A DNA stretch of 64,000 nucleotides from Candidatus Binatia bacterium (GTDB lineage Bacteria; Desulfobacterota; Binatia; HRBIN30). The notes under the pieces were generated by a model. That model was not told the origin of the DNA. It saw nothing but the letters and a program-made list of their open reading frames with translations, and made no database searches. The stretch spans positions 51,879 to 115,878 of the forward strand of contig JAKLJW010000011.1 of assembly GCA_023150935.1 (NCBI GenBank), written 5' to 3'. Shown here one piece after another: positions 21,289 through 30,512 of this stretch. A program made the translations under genes and the position numbers. Positions within the stretch are counted from its first letter, which is position 1; each line of letters begins with the position of its first letter.

Positions 21289-21858
21289 TCAGGTTTTCAA
21301 CCACCACCGGGCGAGGTCGATCTCGACGGCGTCGAAGGGCTCGGCGCGGACCTGTTCATCGCCGCCGTGGGTTCTGGCGACGATCCAGCGCCCGCCCTCG
21401 TGGCGATGCACCTCGAGCGTCTTCAGGATCGGGTCGGCGATCCACAGGTGCGACACGCCTTCGCAGGCGTAGATCGGCATCTTGCGGCGGCGGTCGAGAA
21501 TCGCGGTCTTCGGGGACACCACCTCGCAGACCCAGTCCGGTGCGAGCTCGAAGTAGGCGACGTTCGGGATCGCCGGCATGCGCTCACGGCGCCAGCCGGC
21601 GACGTCGGGAACCATCGCGTCGGGACCGAGATGGATCTCCGGCTCGTACAGAATCCACCACCCGCCGGGCGCATCGGGGCCGTTCGGCGGGCGGTTGAAG
21701 CGGCCGAACACGTCACTGCCGATTCCGGAAGCGGCCAGCGCCTGCGGCGAACCCGGCCGCGGCGAGGCGTACAGCTCGCCGTCGACGATCTCACCCACGA
21801 GGTGTTCCGGCAGAGTAAGTACATCGTCGCACGCAGCGCGGTGCCGCGCGGGTTCCAT
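21289..21858 (-). CDS. Uma2-family (DUF820) putative restriction-like endonuclease
   Basis: The 189-aa protein starts MEPARHRAACDDVLTLPEHL. It shows the Uma2 order: EIVDGELYASPRPGS, then EPEIHLGPDAMVPDVAGW with the PD metal motif, then DWVCEVVSPKTAILDR with the ExVSP continuation, and YACEGVSHLWIADP. These proteins have a PD-(D/E)XK nuclease fold and are common in accessory DNA, but their role is unknown. The frame is open for 52 codons upstream; this start was chosen because the family begins here. Confidence 0.85.
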   Translation of the reverse strand: MEPARHRAACDDVLTLPEHLVGEIVDGELYASPRPGSPQALAASGIGSDVFGRFNRPPNGPDAPGGWWILYEPEIHLGPDAMVPDVAGWRRERMPAIPNVAYFELAPDWVCEVVSPKTAILDRRRKMPIYACEGVSHLWIADPILKTLEVHRHEGGRWIVARTHGGDEQVRAEPFDAVEIDLARWWLKT

Positions 21859-22119
21859 ACCGCCGGCTGTAGCCCGCGCGATTCGTTCCCTACACCGCGA
21901 ACGACGGCCTCGCGATCGAACCGCCCGGAAGGGCGTGGCCCCGTCGCTCCCCGTCGTCTCGCGTCGCAGGCGCCATGAGCAAGGAAGGGAGCGCGCGCGG
22001 AGCGCCCGCTCCACCGAGTCCGATCAACACGATGACCCAAACCTGGTACTCATGTACACGGTAGTACTTACGTGACGCGACCGAAGGACCGTGCCGCCGC
22101 GGAAAGGCGCGAACGATAT

Positions 22120-22575
22120 CACCGGCGCATTGACACGAACGGTGAGGTAGATCTGCTGGAAGCCGATATGGGCACCACCAATGGCATCGAGATCAGCCGG
22201 GACGAACGGACGCTTTACGTGAACGAAAGTGTGCAGCGTAACGTCTGGGCTTACGACCTGTCGCCCGAGGGAAATATCGGCAACAAGCGCCTGCTGCTGC
22301 AGTTTCCCGATTTCTACGTGGACGGTATGCGCTGCGACAGCCGGGGAAATCTGTATATCACCCGCCCGGGCAAGGGAACGGTAGCCATGGTGTCCCGGAC
22401 GGGGGAAGTGGTGCGTGATATTGAGCTGACCGGCAAGGTGCCGTCGAACATCGCGTTCGGCGGTCCGGACGGCCGCACCGCCTACGTTACCATGCAGGAC
22501 CGAGGATGCCTGGAGTCTTTCCGGGCGAAACATCCCGGCCGGGAATGGGAGATGTTGCCGACTGGTCGTAAGTGA
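22120..22575 (+). pseudogene. C-terminal half of an SMP-30/gluconolactonase-type protein
   Basis: The frame from about 22120 reads DLLEADMGTTNGIEISRDE, TLYVNESVQRNVWAYDLSPE, GMRCDSRGNLYITRPGKG and VPSNIAFGGPDGRTAYVT. This is the second half of a six-bladed SMP-30/gluconolactonase propeller, including the NGI and N...D metal-site segments. The first half (about 130 residues) is absent. The apparent N-terminus (TRPKDRAAAERRERYH, from 22072) is unrelated, so it is probably a remnant. Confidence 0.65.
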
Positions 22576-23196
22576 TCGGCAATCTGGGGTTGGGTCGGAT
22601 GGTTACGACAAATGGGGCGTTTGAGAGGCCCGCGAGGGTGACACCTCCGCAAGAGCGGTAGTTCAACGCCAGCCATCACTGGCGTGCGCGCTCTTGCGCG
22701 TCGCGCGCATGGGTTTGTTCAGCACTCCATCTGCGGGCGCCGCCGAACCGGCCTCTCCTCCGTACTCGTACTCGTACTCGGCCACTTCCTCGCGCACCCT
22801 ATCGAGATCCATCAGGTTCCCCGTGTCCTTCGTTCGAGTACGTGTACGAGTACGAGTACGGAGAGCCCGCCGAACTGCAATTCGACTCCCGAACGAGACT
22901 GCACCCACCCCGAGTTTCTGCCGGCACAGCGCATCCGCTCCTCACAGGGGTGAACGGGAAGCCGCAATGCCCGCAACGCGGCGCCGGGTTGCCGGACTCC
23001 TCGCGCCGCGTCCTGTCTCAGGGTCGCGTGCGGTCTCCCGTTTGGGAAGGCTGCCGCCGGGCAAGCGGACCCAGAAACCGGCGCCCGTGCTCACCGTGAA
23101 CGCCTCCGACGCTTCGCCCGGACTTCGTCACGGCGCGACCGCCAAGCGGAGTCTGGACACATGCGTGGGTGTCCACCAGCGGCAATTTGTCCGCGT
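22576..23196. other. 621-bp gene-free region with a GTACTC hexamer inverted repeat
   Basis: No gene is supported. At 22764-22783 there are tandem GTACTC hexamers, and at 22838-22865 the complementary GAGTAC/GTACGA hexamers, forming inverted arms about 55 bp apart. The rest shows no recognised pattern. Confidence 0.5.
22764..22865. repeat. Inverted repeat built from GTACTC hexamers
   Basis: The left arm is CGTACTCGTACTCGTACTCG; the right arm contains GAGTACGTGTACGAGTACG followed by AGTACGG. The arms are mostly complementary and each is internally tandem, so the DNA could form a cruciform or a long RNA hairpin. Confidence 0.6.
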
Positions 23197-23382
23197 TCAG
23201 TCGTCTGACGGCGGACGCGGCAGGGCCCCGGCGGCGAGGGCGAGGGCTCGCATGTCCTCGAGCCACGCCAGGCGCTGAGCGGGCGTCGCGGCGAGTCCCG
23301 CCACCTGTTGCCAGCGGGCCTGGCCCTCCCAGTCGGCTTCCCAGTCGTCGCCCGACACGAACGGAGAGAGCGGTTGGCTCAT
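23197..23382 (-). CDS. 61-aa partner of a nucleotidyltransferase
   Basis: The protein reads MSQPLSPFVSGDDWEADWEG and ATPAQRLAWLEDMRALA, rich in Trp and acidic residues and probably helical. Its ATG overlaps the upstream stop as ATGA (23379-23382), so it is co-translated with the nucleotidyltransferase gene. No named domain is recognised. By position it could be one half of a two-gene toxin-antitoxin-like module, but this is inference. Confidence 0.65.
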   Translation of the reverse strand: MSQPLSPFVSGDDWEADWEGQARWQQVAGLAATPAQRLAWLEDMRALALAAGALPRPPSDD

Positions 23383-23879
23383 CCGGCCCCCTTGCGCCGC
23401 TGGATCTCCCGCAGGGCGGCGATGTCGGCCAGGTCGCGCGGCCGCCCCGCCAGTTCCTTCATCGCGATCAAGTCGACGATCGCCGCCACACGCACCGTGG
23501 TGGCGGTGGTGGTCATGACGCCGGCACGGGTCCAGAGCTCGTCGAACGGAATCGGATGCTCCACCAGGAGATCGACCTGTCGGAGCGGGTTACCGGGGTC
23601 GAGCAGCGTGAAGACCCGCATGTGTTTGTCGCGCGCCCAGAGGGCCCGGGTCGCGGGGTCGGCAAAGGACAGCGGGTCGACCGGAACGCGGGGGCAAAGC
23701 CCGAGCGCCAAGAGCGCCTCGACGGCACGCCGTGCGGCGGGCGGTGCAAGATCGACGATCAGGTCGAGGTCGCCGGTGACGCGCGCGAATCCGTGCAGTA
23801 CGACGGCGACGCCGCCGACGACGACGTAGCGGACCGCCGCACGGTTCAGGGCGTCGAAGATGGACTCGAGCGGTGACAT
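23379..23879 (-). CDS. Nucleotidyltransferase-fold protein (AbiEii/DUF6036-like)
   Basis: The 166-aa protein starts MSPLESIFDALNRAAVRYVV and has VVGGVAVVLHGFARVTGDLDLIVD. This is the GG...D-D pattern of the nucleotidyltransferase superfamily in which the two Asp residues would bind metal. Later segments (LRQVDLLVEHPIPFDEL, IVDLIAMKELAGRPRDLADI) are typical of AbiEii/DUF6036-like members. It is followed by the overlapping 61-aa gene. Members of the superfamily act as toxins or antitoxins by nucleotide transfer to tRNA or protein; the target is not predictable. Confidence 0.85.
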   Translation of the reverse strand: MSPLESIFDALNRAAVRYVVVGGVAVVLHGFARVTGDLDLIVDLAPPAARRAVEALLALGLCPRVPVDPLSFADPATRALWARDKHMRVFTLLDPGNPLRQVDLLVEHPIPFDELWTRAGVMTTTATTVRVAAIVDLIAMKELAGRPRDLADIAALREIQRRKGAG

Positions 23880-24001
23880 CCGCGGGCAGTATGACGCAGC
23901 GTGACGGGTCTCGCCATATGTCTATCGACGGCGCGTGCGCTCGCGCCGCGGGCAACCTGCCGCGGATGTCTTGCTGGTAATCCGGATAATCGGCGGTTAA
24001 G

Positions 24002-25165
24002 ATGCGCCACGTGCGGTACGAGAGAATTCTGGACCTTCCCGGGCTGCTGGCGAAGAAATCGTGCTTTCTCTTCGGTCCGCGAGCGACCGGGAAGAGCTAC
24101 CTGATCCGCGAGCAACTCGCGTCGCGCGCGATTGTCGTCGACCTGCTTCGCGCAGATACGTTCCTGCGCCTGTCGGCGAACCCGACGGAGCTCGAAGCGA
24201 TCGTGGGGGCGCGGCGGGGCCCGTCGACGTGGGTCGTGATCGACGAGATCCAGAAGATCCCCGAGCTGCTCGACGAGGTGCATCGGCTCATCGAGGAACG
24301 TCGTATTCGCTTCCTGCTGACGGGCAGCAGCGCACGGAAACTGCGGCGGGGTCGAGCCAACCTCCTCGCCGGACGGGCGTGGCCCGCATCGTTGTTCCCG
24401 CTCGTCTGGCCCGAGATCCCCGACTTCGACCTGGCCCGCCACCTGCGATGGGGTGGATTGCCGAGCGTGGTGCCGAGCGACGATGCGGACGAAGAGCTCG
24501 GCGCGTACGCGCGCACGTACCTGCAAGAGGAGATTCTTGCCGAGGGGCTGGTGCGCCGCTTGCCGCCCTTCGCACGGTTCCTGACCGTTGCCGCCCTAGC
24601 CAACGGCCAGATGGTCAACTTCGAGCAGATCGCCAGCGACGCGGCAGTCCCGGCATCGACGGTCAGAGAGTACGTTGCCATTCTGGAGGATACGCTGGTT
24701 GGGTTCTTGCTCGAAGCCTGGACGGGATCCCGCCGGCGGAAAGCCATCGCCACGGCGAAGCTATACCTATTCGACCCGGGGGTCACGCACGCGCTCAGCG
24801 GTACCCGGACGCTGGACCGCAACTCCGATCTGTGGGGCCGCAGCTTCGAGCAATGGATCGGTCTCGAGCTGCGAGCGTACCTCGCCTACCGACGGCGGCC
24901 GGATCGACTGGCATACTGGCGATCGACGCACGGCCACGAGGTCGACTTCCTCGTCGGTGACCACACGGCCATCGAAGTGAAGGCGACCCGCCGCGTGGCG
25001 CCGCGCGACCTGCGCGGACTGCGTGCCCTTGCCGAAGAGCGCGCCTTTCGGTCCCTGCTGCTCGTCACCGACGACGCCACCGAGGCGGTTCGCGACGGGG
25101 TCCGCTGCCTGCCGTGGGGCGCCTTCGTGCGCCAGCTCTGGGCAGACACCCTGCTGCCCCGCTGA
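24002..25165 (+). CDS. AAA-type ATPase with DUF4143 C-terminal domain
   Basis: The 387-aa protein has Walker A FGPRATGKS near residue 25, a Walker B-like TWVVIDEIQKIPELLDEV near 79-96, and sensor LTGSSARKLRRG. A winged-helix-like middle follows (ASDAAVPASTVREYVAILED). The C-terminal DUF4143/PD-(D/E)XK-like domain has HEVDFLVGDHTAIEVKA. Such ATPases are widespread and poorly understood; some are linked to mobile DNA. The start is ATG at 24002 with no strong Shine-Dalgarno. A deleted relative lies 125 bp downstream on the other strand. Confidence 0.9.
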   Translation: MRHVRYERILDLPGLLAKKSCFLFGPRATGKSYLIREQLASRAIVVDLLRADTFLRLSANPTELEAIVGARRGPSTWVVIDEIQKIPELLDEVHRLIEERRIRFLLTGSSARKLRRGRANLLAGRAWPASLFPLVWPEIPDFDLARHLRWGGLPSVVPSDDADEELGAYARTYLQEEILAEGLVRRLPPFARFLTVAALANGQMVNFEQIASDAAVPASTVREYVAILEDTLVGFLLEAWTGSRRRKAIATAKLYLFDPGVTHALSGTRTLDRNSDLWGRSFEQWIGLELRAYLAYRRRPDRLAYWRSTHGHEVDFLVGDHTAIEVKATRRVAPRDLRGLRALAEERAFRSLLLVTDDATEAVRDGVRCLPWGAFVRQLWADTLLPR

Positions 25166-25289
25166 GCCCGTCAACCGACTTTCTCCGATGCGGCTGAACC
25201 CGCCTATGGCCATTGCTTGCCGTCGAGGATCCTCGCCCCGCGGGCACCTCCTTCGACGTAGCCGCGGCACCTTCAAGCATCGTCCACCT

Positions 25290-25541
25290 TCACAGGCCGA
25301 GGGCCCGCAACCCTTCCTGCCACGGCAGGACGTCGATCCCCTCGATCCGACGCCGCTCGGCGCCGAGACAAAGCACGAGTGCGCGATGTCGCTTGCCGAA
25401 GAAATCGGCAAACACGCGCAAACCTCGCAAGTCCGCCTCGAGCTGCGCCATCAACGTCCATTTGCCCGTTCGTCGCGGACCGAGAAGCAGGTCGCTCGTC
25501 GCGGACCGCCGCAGGACGGCGTTCAGAGGTCGGGAGATCAT
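25290..25541 (-). pseudogene. Internally deleted DUF4143-type AAA ATPase
   Basis: The frame joins an N-terminal piece, MISRPLNAVLRRSATSDLLL with Walker A GPRRTGKW (Lys followed by Trp rather than Ser/Thr), directly to a C-terminal piece, ALVLCLGAERRRIEGIDVLP and WQEGLRALGL. Intact relatives carry about 280 residues between these segments. The junction is in frame, giving an 83-residue remnant that cannot be an active ATPase. Confidence 0.6.
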
Positions 25542-25895
25542 GCGAGCACAATGCCGCGTAATCTGCCCACATGTCAGCATAGGCATCCCGCGCGTCGACG
25601 GGCGCCCGGGCATCGACGCCGTCGTCCACGCGCCGGTGCCGGACGAACTTTGCGCGAAATCGGCGGCGGAGACCCCGATTCATGCGCGACATGGACCCGC
25701 CGCTCCGGGCCCCCTCCTCGCGCTCCGCTGCGTTCAAGAAACCCTTGACCCGCCATCGGTCCACCCCTTATAAGCCGGGCGCAGGCGAGCCTGGGGCTCT
25801 GGGGGCGGATGCGGAGGGGGCTGGGAGCATTTTCGATACTGGAGGTTACGTCAAGTCGACCGTCTGTGCGTGCTGTGCGCCGGGGGAGGTGACCG
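25542..25895. other. Gene-free region between the ATPase relic and a methyltransferase gene
   Basis: No gene is supported. The proximal 60 bp would be the promoter region of the methyltransferase, but I recognise no clear sigma-70 boxes. Confidence 0.4.
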
Positions 25896-26570
25896 ATGCG
25901 ACTGAGCGCGTACCTGCCGGAAGGCATTCCCGGTCTGATTGCCGTCTGGTACAGCCTCGTGCCCGGCAATCTGGGTCGTCCCGCGCAGCGCCGCCTGGCG
26001 GGCGCGACGCACGAAGCCCTGCCACCGGGGGCCGGTGTGGTCGTCGATCTGGGCTGCGGACCCGGCTGGTTGGCGATCGAGCTTGCCCGCATGCGGCCCG
26101 CGCTCCGCGTGGTCGCCATCGACCTCTCGCCCACGATGGTGCGCATCGCCCGGCACCACGCGCGCCGTCAGAACAACGTCGACGTGCGCTGCGAGAGCGG
26201 CGCGGCAATGTCGTTGGACGACGGCGCGGCCGATATGCTGGTGTCGGCCGAGTCGATGCACCACTGGCGCGAGCCGGTGCGAGTTCTCGACGAGATCCAT
26301 CGCGTGCTCCGGCCGGGAGGGCGCGCGTGGATCTTCGACGGCCGCAACGATTTCTCCCCGGACGACGTCAGAGGGTTCACCCTTTTCGGCGATCGCCGCC
26401 CACCCGGCTTCGTCCTGGGGATCATGCGCGGGATCCTCGGCATTCACGGGTTCTCGAATACGCAGTGGGAGACCTACGTGCCGGACGCCGTCAGACAGTC
26501 TCGCTTCGGGGAGGCAAACATCGCCCCGTTCGGCATCTACCGGCGGGTGGAGCTGGCCAAGCCTGCGTGA
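25896..26570 (+). CDS. Class I SAM-dependent methyltransferase
   Basis: The 224-aa protein has motif I VVDLGCGPGWLAIELA near residue 50, acidic motif II VVAIDLSPTM, then MSLDDGAADMLVSAESMHHW and a post-motif LRPGGRAWIFDG. This is the Methyltransf_11/UbiE-like fold. The substrate cannot be predicted. It lies alone on the plus strand and converges on the men operon 283 bp away. Confidence 0.88.
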   Translation: MRLSAYLPEGIPGLIAVWYSLVPGNLGRPAQRRLAGATHEALPPGAGVVVDLGCGPGWLAIELARMRPALRVVAIDLSPTMVRIARHHARRQNNVDVRCESGAAMSLDDGAADMLVSAESMHHWREPVRVLDEIHRVLRPGGRAWIFDGRNDFSPDDVRGFTLFGDRRPPGFVLGIMRGILGIHGFSNTQWETYVPDAVRQSRFGEANIAPFGIYRRVELAKPA

Positions 26571-26694
26571 CGTTGCGGGCAGGGAGGGCGCCGGCGGGTG
26601 GTCGGGACCTGCCTCGGGCAACGGCCGGCACCGCACCGGTACATGCCCTGTCCCTACGAGTTTGTGAAAAGCTCTCCCGGCAAGGCGCTGATCC

Positions 26695-26822
26695 CGTTCA
26701 CCCCGAGTAGCGGCCCTTCTCTCGGGCCGCGTATCGAGGGGCGTTTTGCCAGGCGGATCAGCCGCTTGGCGTCCCTCGATACACGCCCTTAGAGAACGGG
26801 CGCTACTCGGGACGAACGGCGT
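26695..26822. repeat. Inverted pair of REP-like hairpin units (BIME-like)
   Basis: Left unit: CCCCGAGTAGC followed by the hairpin GGCCCTTCTCTCGGGCC and GCGTATCGAGGGGCG. Right unit is inverted: CGTCCCTCGATACACGCCC, loop, GGGCGCTACTCGGGACGAACG. GTAG lies directly at the foot of each stem when read on the proper strand. The two are separated by about 26 bp. The pair lies just beyond the end of menE. Confidence 0.8.
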
Positions 26823-26853
26823 GGCGATCCGTCATGTGATTTTTCCACAGACT

Positions 26854-28338
26854 CTACGACGCCGATTCCGTGCGCCGGGCTTCGCGCCGTAGCGGTTTGC
26901 CCGCCGGCGACCGCGGCAGGTCGGCCACGACACGAATCCGCCGCGGCACCTTGAACCCCGCTATCCGCTGACGCACGTGCGCCGTCAGCTCCGCCGCCGT
27001 CACCACGGCCCCGGCGCGCGGTTGCACCCACGCCGTAATGCGTTCACCCCACTCGGCATCCGGCATTCCGAATACGCACGCCTCGGCGACCGCCGGGTGC
27101 GACTCCAGCGCACTCTCGACCTCGCGCGGATGCACGTTCTCGCCCCCGGAAACGATCGTGTCGTCGGCACGCCCGACGATGTGTAGAAATCCATTGCTGT
27201 CGCACCAACCCAGATCTCGCGTGCGCAACCAGCCCGACTCGTCGAGGTCGAGCGCGGCGTTTACGTATCCCGGGGTCAGCGTTGGCCCGGTCAGTCTGAT
27301 CTCGCCAACCTCTTCGGGCAGCGCCGTACGTTCGCCCACCACGATCCGTACCTGTGTGGGCAGGAGCGGCAGACCCACACTGCCTCGTTTCACCGGGAGC
27401 AGCGCCGGTAACAACGTCGCCACCTGCGACGCGGCTTCCGTCAGCCCGTACGTGGGCGCTGCCGGCACTCCATGCTCGATCGCGCGCACCAGCAGCGCCT
27501 CCGGTACCGGCCCGCCCCCCACCAGCACGCACCGGAGCGATGGCGGATACGGACGCGGACCGCGCGCCTCCAGCATCCGGTGCAGCATGTTCGCCACCAC
27601 CGACACCATCGTCACCCCCTCGGTATCGATGGCGCGGTTGACGCGCTCCGCATCGAAGCGGTCGTGCAGCACGACCGTCGTTGCCGCGAGCACGCTGCGC
27701 ATCAAGATCGCCAACCCCCCGACATGGTGCAGCGGCAGGCACGCTAACCAACGGTCGTCGGCTCGCACGCCCAGCAGGAGAGCGGAAGCCGACGCATTCC
27801 AGTAGTGATTGCCGGCGGTCAATACGGCGCCCCGCGGCGTCCCGCTGCTGCCGGACGTGAAGACAATACCGTGCGCCGCGCCAGGGTCGACCCCCGAGTC
27901 GGGCAAGTCCGGCTCCGGGTCGAGGCGATCGAGGACCGGATCTCCGGGACGCCCCTCGGTCACGCCAACCGCCGGTACCGGCGCCGCGGTCACGACATCT
28001 GCACCGGCGCCGCGAGCATCGTAACACAGCCACGCGCAGCGGGCGGCCGCGAGCTGGGTCGCCACCTCGGTGGCGGTGGCGCGCGGGCCGAGCGGCACCG
28101 CCACCGCCCCGACGCGCGTCACGGCGTGCAGGATCGTGACGAAGTCGATACCGACCGGCAAGAGGATCCCGACATGATCGCCGGGGCGCACTCCCAGCCG
28201 CACCAACTGCCCTGCCCGCTGGCGCACGGCCTCGGCGGCGTCCGCGAACGTCACCCTGCGATCGCCGGCAAGCAGCGCCACGTGCGACGGCCGCAGCACC
28301 GCCGCGCGTTCGAGCCAGGACGGGGTTCCGATCGTCAT
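26854..28338 (-). CDS. menE: O-succinylbenzoate-CoA ligase
   Basis: The 494-aa protein is an adenylate-forming (ANL) enzyme with core motif VFTSGSSGTPRGAVLTAGNH, then PTYGLTEAASQVATL, the hinge TRDLGWCDSNGFLHIVGRADD and the C-terminal SPAGKPLRREARR with the catalytic Lys. By operon context it activates O-succinylbenzoate to its CoA ester in menaquinone synthesis. It is the last gene of the men operon. The ATG at 28338 is 11 nt after the menC stop; an upstream extension of the frame would overlap menC, so it was not used. Confidence 0.92.
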   Translation of the reverse strand: MTIGTPSWLERAAVLRPSHVALLAGDRRVTFADAAEAVRQRAGQLVRLGVRPGDHVGILLPVGIDFVTILHAVTRVGAVAVPLGPRATATEVATQLAAARCAWLCYDARGAGADVVTAAPVPAVGVTEGRPGDPVLDRLDPEPDLPDSGVDPGAAHGIVFTSGSSGTPRGAVLTAGNHYWNASASALLLGVRADDRWLACLPLHHVGGLAILMRSVLAATTVVLHDRFDAERVNRAIDTEGVTMVSVVANMLHRMLEARGPRPYPPSLRCVLVGGGPVPEALLVRAIEHGVPAAPTYGLTEAASQVATLLPALLPVKRGSVGLPLLPTQVRIVVGERTALPEEVGEIRLTGPTLTPGYVNAALDLDESGWLRTRDLGWCDSNGFLHIVGRADDTIVSGGENVHPREVESALESHPAVAEACVFGMPDAEWGERITAWVQPRAGAVVTAAELTAHVRQRIAGFKVPRRIRVVADLPRSPAGKPLRREARRTESAS

Positions 28339-28349
28339 CCGTGGCTCCC

Positions 28350-29465
28350 TCACGCCGGCCCCGATTGGGCTGCCGGCTGGAGCTCGTTCCACATCGCTGT
28401 CGCTGTACGCAGTGCGACGCCGTCGACCTCGACTCCCAGGCCCGGCCCTGACGGTTGCACGAGCGTACCGCCGGCCGGCAGGAGACGCCGCCGCACAAGA
28501 TCGGTCGCCAGCAACTCGCCGGTCGCCAACCCGCAGGGCCGCATCGCCCCCGACAACGTGCAGGCGAAGTGCAATGCCGTAGCTATTCCCACGCTGGTGT
28601 CGAGGACCGAGGTAACCACCACTTCAAGCCCGTGGCGTCGGGCCGCCGCGGCAATCGCCGTACTCGCCCCCAGACCGAGTCGTCCCGGTTTGATCACGAC
28701 GATCTCTGCCGCACCCAGTCGTCCGATCCGATCCACCGCGTCGACTCCCGACACGCTCTCGTCGGCCGCGAGCGCAACGCCGACCGCGGCGCGCACCGCC
28801 GCCAGCCCTTCGATGTCCGGCACCGGCTGCTCGACGTACTCGACGCCGAGCGCACCGAGACGCGGCAAGGTGCGAATGGCCTGCGGCACCGTCCAGCCGG
28901 CGTTGGCGTCGAGCCGCAGGGCCACCGTTCGACCCACGGCGGCGCGAATCGCCGCCAGACGTGCCGTGTCGCCGTCGAGCTCCGCCGGCGTCAACTTCAG
29001 CTTAATACACCCGTACCCATGAGCCACGAGGGCCCGCGCCCGCTCCGCCGCCTCGGCGGGGTCCGTACGATCGAGCAAGGCGTTGACCGGCACACGATGC
29101 CGGCGGACCGGACCGAGCAATGCTGCCAGCGGCTTCCCTTCGATCCGGGCCGCCAGATCGTAGAGCGCGGCCTCAAACCCCGCTCGTAACGGCTCGCCTT
29201 CCGGTTCGCCCAGCGCCGCCACCAGTGCCGTTAGGGTCGATTCGCCGGCTCGCCGAAGACGCGCCCGCGCCGTGTCCGCGGCACGCGAGATCGCGCCGCT
29301 CTGCATCTGCGCGGCCAACGCAACTTCGCCGCAGCCGCGCCGGCCATCGGTGTCGCGAACACGCACGAGGACGCCGGTGTACGCACCGACGCTCCGGCCC
29401 GACACGAGCAGCGGTGCCCGGAACGGAATCGCGAACGGCGTCGCATCGGCCCCAACGATCTTCAT
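28350..29465 (-). CDS. menC: O-succinylbenzoate synthase
   Basis: The 371-aa protein is an enolase-superfamily enzyme that dehydrates SHCHC to O-succinylbenzoate. Motifs in order: YGCIKLKLTPAE (KxK base), LRLDANAGW (first metal Asp), VEYVEQPVPD (Glu), LAADESV (Asp) and VIKPGRLGLG (second catalytic Lys). Its ATG overlaps the menA stop by ATGA (29462-29465), so the pair is translationally coupled. Confidence 0.93.
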   Translation of the reverse strand: MKIVGADATPFAIPFRAPLLVSGRSVGAYTGVLVRVRDTDGRRGCGEVALAAQMQSGAISRAADTARARLRRAGESTLTALVAALGEPEGEPLRAGFEAALYDLAARIEGKPLAALLGPVRRHRVPVNALLDRTDPAEAAERARALVAHGYGCIKLKLTPAELDGDTARLAAIRAAVGRTVALRLDANAGWTVPQAIRTLPRLGALGVEYVEQPVPDIEGLAAVRAAVGVALAADESVSGVDAVDRIGRLGAAEIVVIKPGRLGLGASTAIAAAARRHGLEVVVTSVLDTSVGIATALHFACTLSGAMRPCGLATGELLATDLVRRRLLPAGGTLVQPSGPGLGVEVDGVALRTATAMWNELQPAAQSGPA

Positions 29466-30340
29466 GGCAGCAATCCCAAGGCGAACAGCACCCCGAAGCC
29501 AAGTTGCAACCGCGCGGTCCGGCGCAGCAACGCGTTGAACGTGCCGGGTTCAGTCGTGTGCAGCATGGCACGCCCGAGCGCGACGGCCTCAGGCACCGTC
29601 GCCCACGGGAGCAACACCCAGGCCCCGGCCGCGCCGGCGAAGACGAGCCCGACGGGTACGGCGAAGGTTATTGCCAGCAATACGATGTACTGTCCCCGCG
29701 CCGCGCTCTCGCCGATGCGCACCGCGAGCGTGCGTTTACCCGCGGCGGCGTCGGTAACGCGGTCGCGGACGTTGTTGACCACGAGAATCGCGGTCGCCAA
29801 CGCTCCAATGGGCACCGACGCCGCCAGTGTTGCGGCGCTAAGATGTCCGGCCTGCACGTAGTACGTGCCGGCCACCGCCGCGACGCCGAAGAAGAGGAAT
29901 ACGAAGACGTCGCCGAGGCCGTGGTACCCGAGTGGCCACGGGCCGCCGGTGTACGCCCAGCCGGAGAGGATCGACGCGACCCCGAGGACAGCGATCGGCC
30001 AGCCCGCGTGGGCTACCAGATAGAGACCGGCGAGTGCGGCACCGCCGAACGCCATCCACGAGCCGCGGCGGACCTGGTCCGCCGCGAGCAGGCCGCTCTG
30101 CGTCGCGCGTTGCGGGCCGAGCCGCGTGGCGGTGTCGGCGCCGCGCTCGAAGTCGGCCACGTCGTTGGCGAGGTTGGTGCCGATCTGAATCAGCAGCGCG
30201 CCGGCGAGCGCCGCCAGCGCCGGCAGTGCGGCGAACGCGCTGTCGTGCCACGCCAGCGCCGTTCCCACGGCAACGGGCGCCAGCGCTGCCGTTAATGTCG
30301 GTGGCCGGATAGCCAGCCACCACGCGTCGACCTTCCGCAT
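29462..30340 (-). CDS. menA: 1,4-dihydroxy-2-naphthoate polyprenyltransferase
   Basis: The 292-aa protein is a polytopic UbiA-superfamily enzyme that prenylates DHNA to demethylmenaquinone. It begins [20 protein letters not shown] and has the first acidic motif [15 protein letters not shown] and the second [20 protein letters not shown]. The start at 30340 removes 49 codons of upstream open frame that run through a REP pair. A 172-bp gap containing this REP separates it from menB, the largest break in the operon. Confidence 0.93.
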   Translation of the reverse strand: MRKVDAWWLAIRPPTLTAALAPVAVGTALAWHDSAFAALPALAALAGALLIQIGTNLANDVADFERGADTATRLGPQRATQSGLLAADQVRRGSWMAFGGAALAGLYLVAHAGWPIAVLGVASILSGWAYTGGPWPLGYHGLGDVFVFLFFGVAAVAGTYYVQAGHLSAATLAASVPIGALATAILVVNNVRDRVTDAAAGKRTLAVRIGESAARGQYIVLLAITFAVPVGLVFAGAAGAWVLLPWATVPEAVALGRAMLHTTEPGTFNALLRRTARLQLGFGVLFALGLLP

Positions 30341-30370
30341 GCGCCTACCCCAGGTTGTTCGCAAATCTGA

Positions 30371-30490
30371 CGCCGCCCCTCGATACGGCCTGGGGCCTAC
30401 TCGGGGCGAACGGGTGGAGTTGCTCCCATACAGGCTGTTTCCGTTCGTGCCGAGTAGCGCCGTCCCTTCCGGCGCGTATCGAGGCACGCG
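30371..30490. repeat. Inverted pair of REP-like units inside the men operon
   Basis: Left unit: CCCCTCGATACGGCC, loop, GGCCTACTCGGGGCGAACGG. Right unit: CCGTTCGTGCCGAGTAGCGC, loop, GGCGCGTATCGAGGC. The outer arms (CCTCGATACG/CGTATCGAGG) and inner arms are complementary, so the whole element can fold as one long hairpin or two small ones. It sits between the menB stop and the menA start. Confidence 0.8.
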
Positions 30491-30512
30491 TTGGGTTCAT
30501 GAGTAACTCGGC

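Noticed and set aside
22663..22908. Minus-strand frame with a YEYEYEYG run
   Set aside because: The run is the translation of the GTACTC hexamer repeat; no other sign of a gene.
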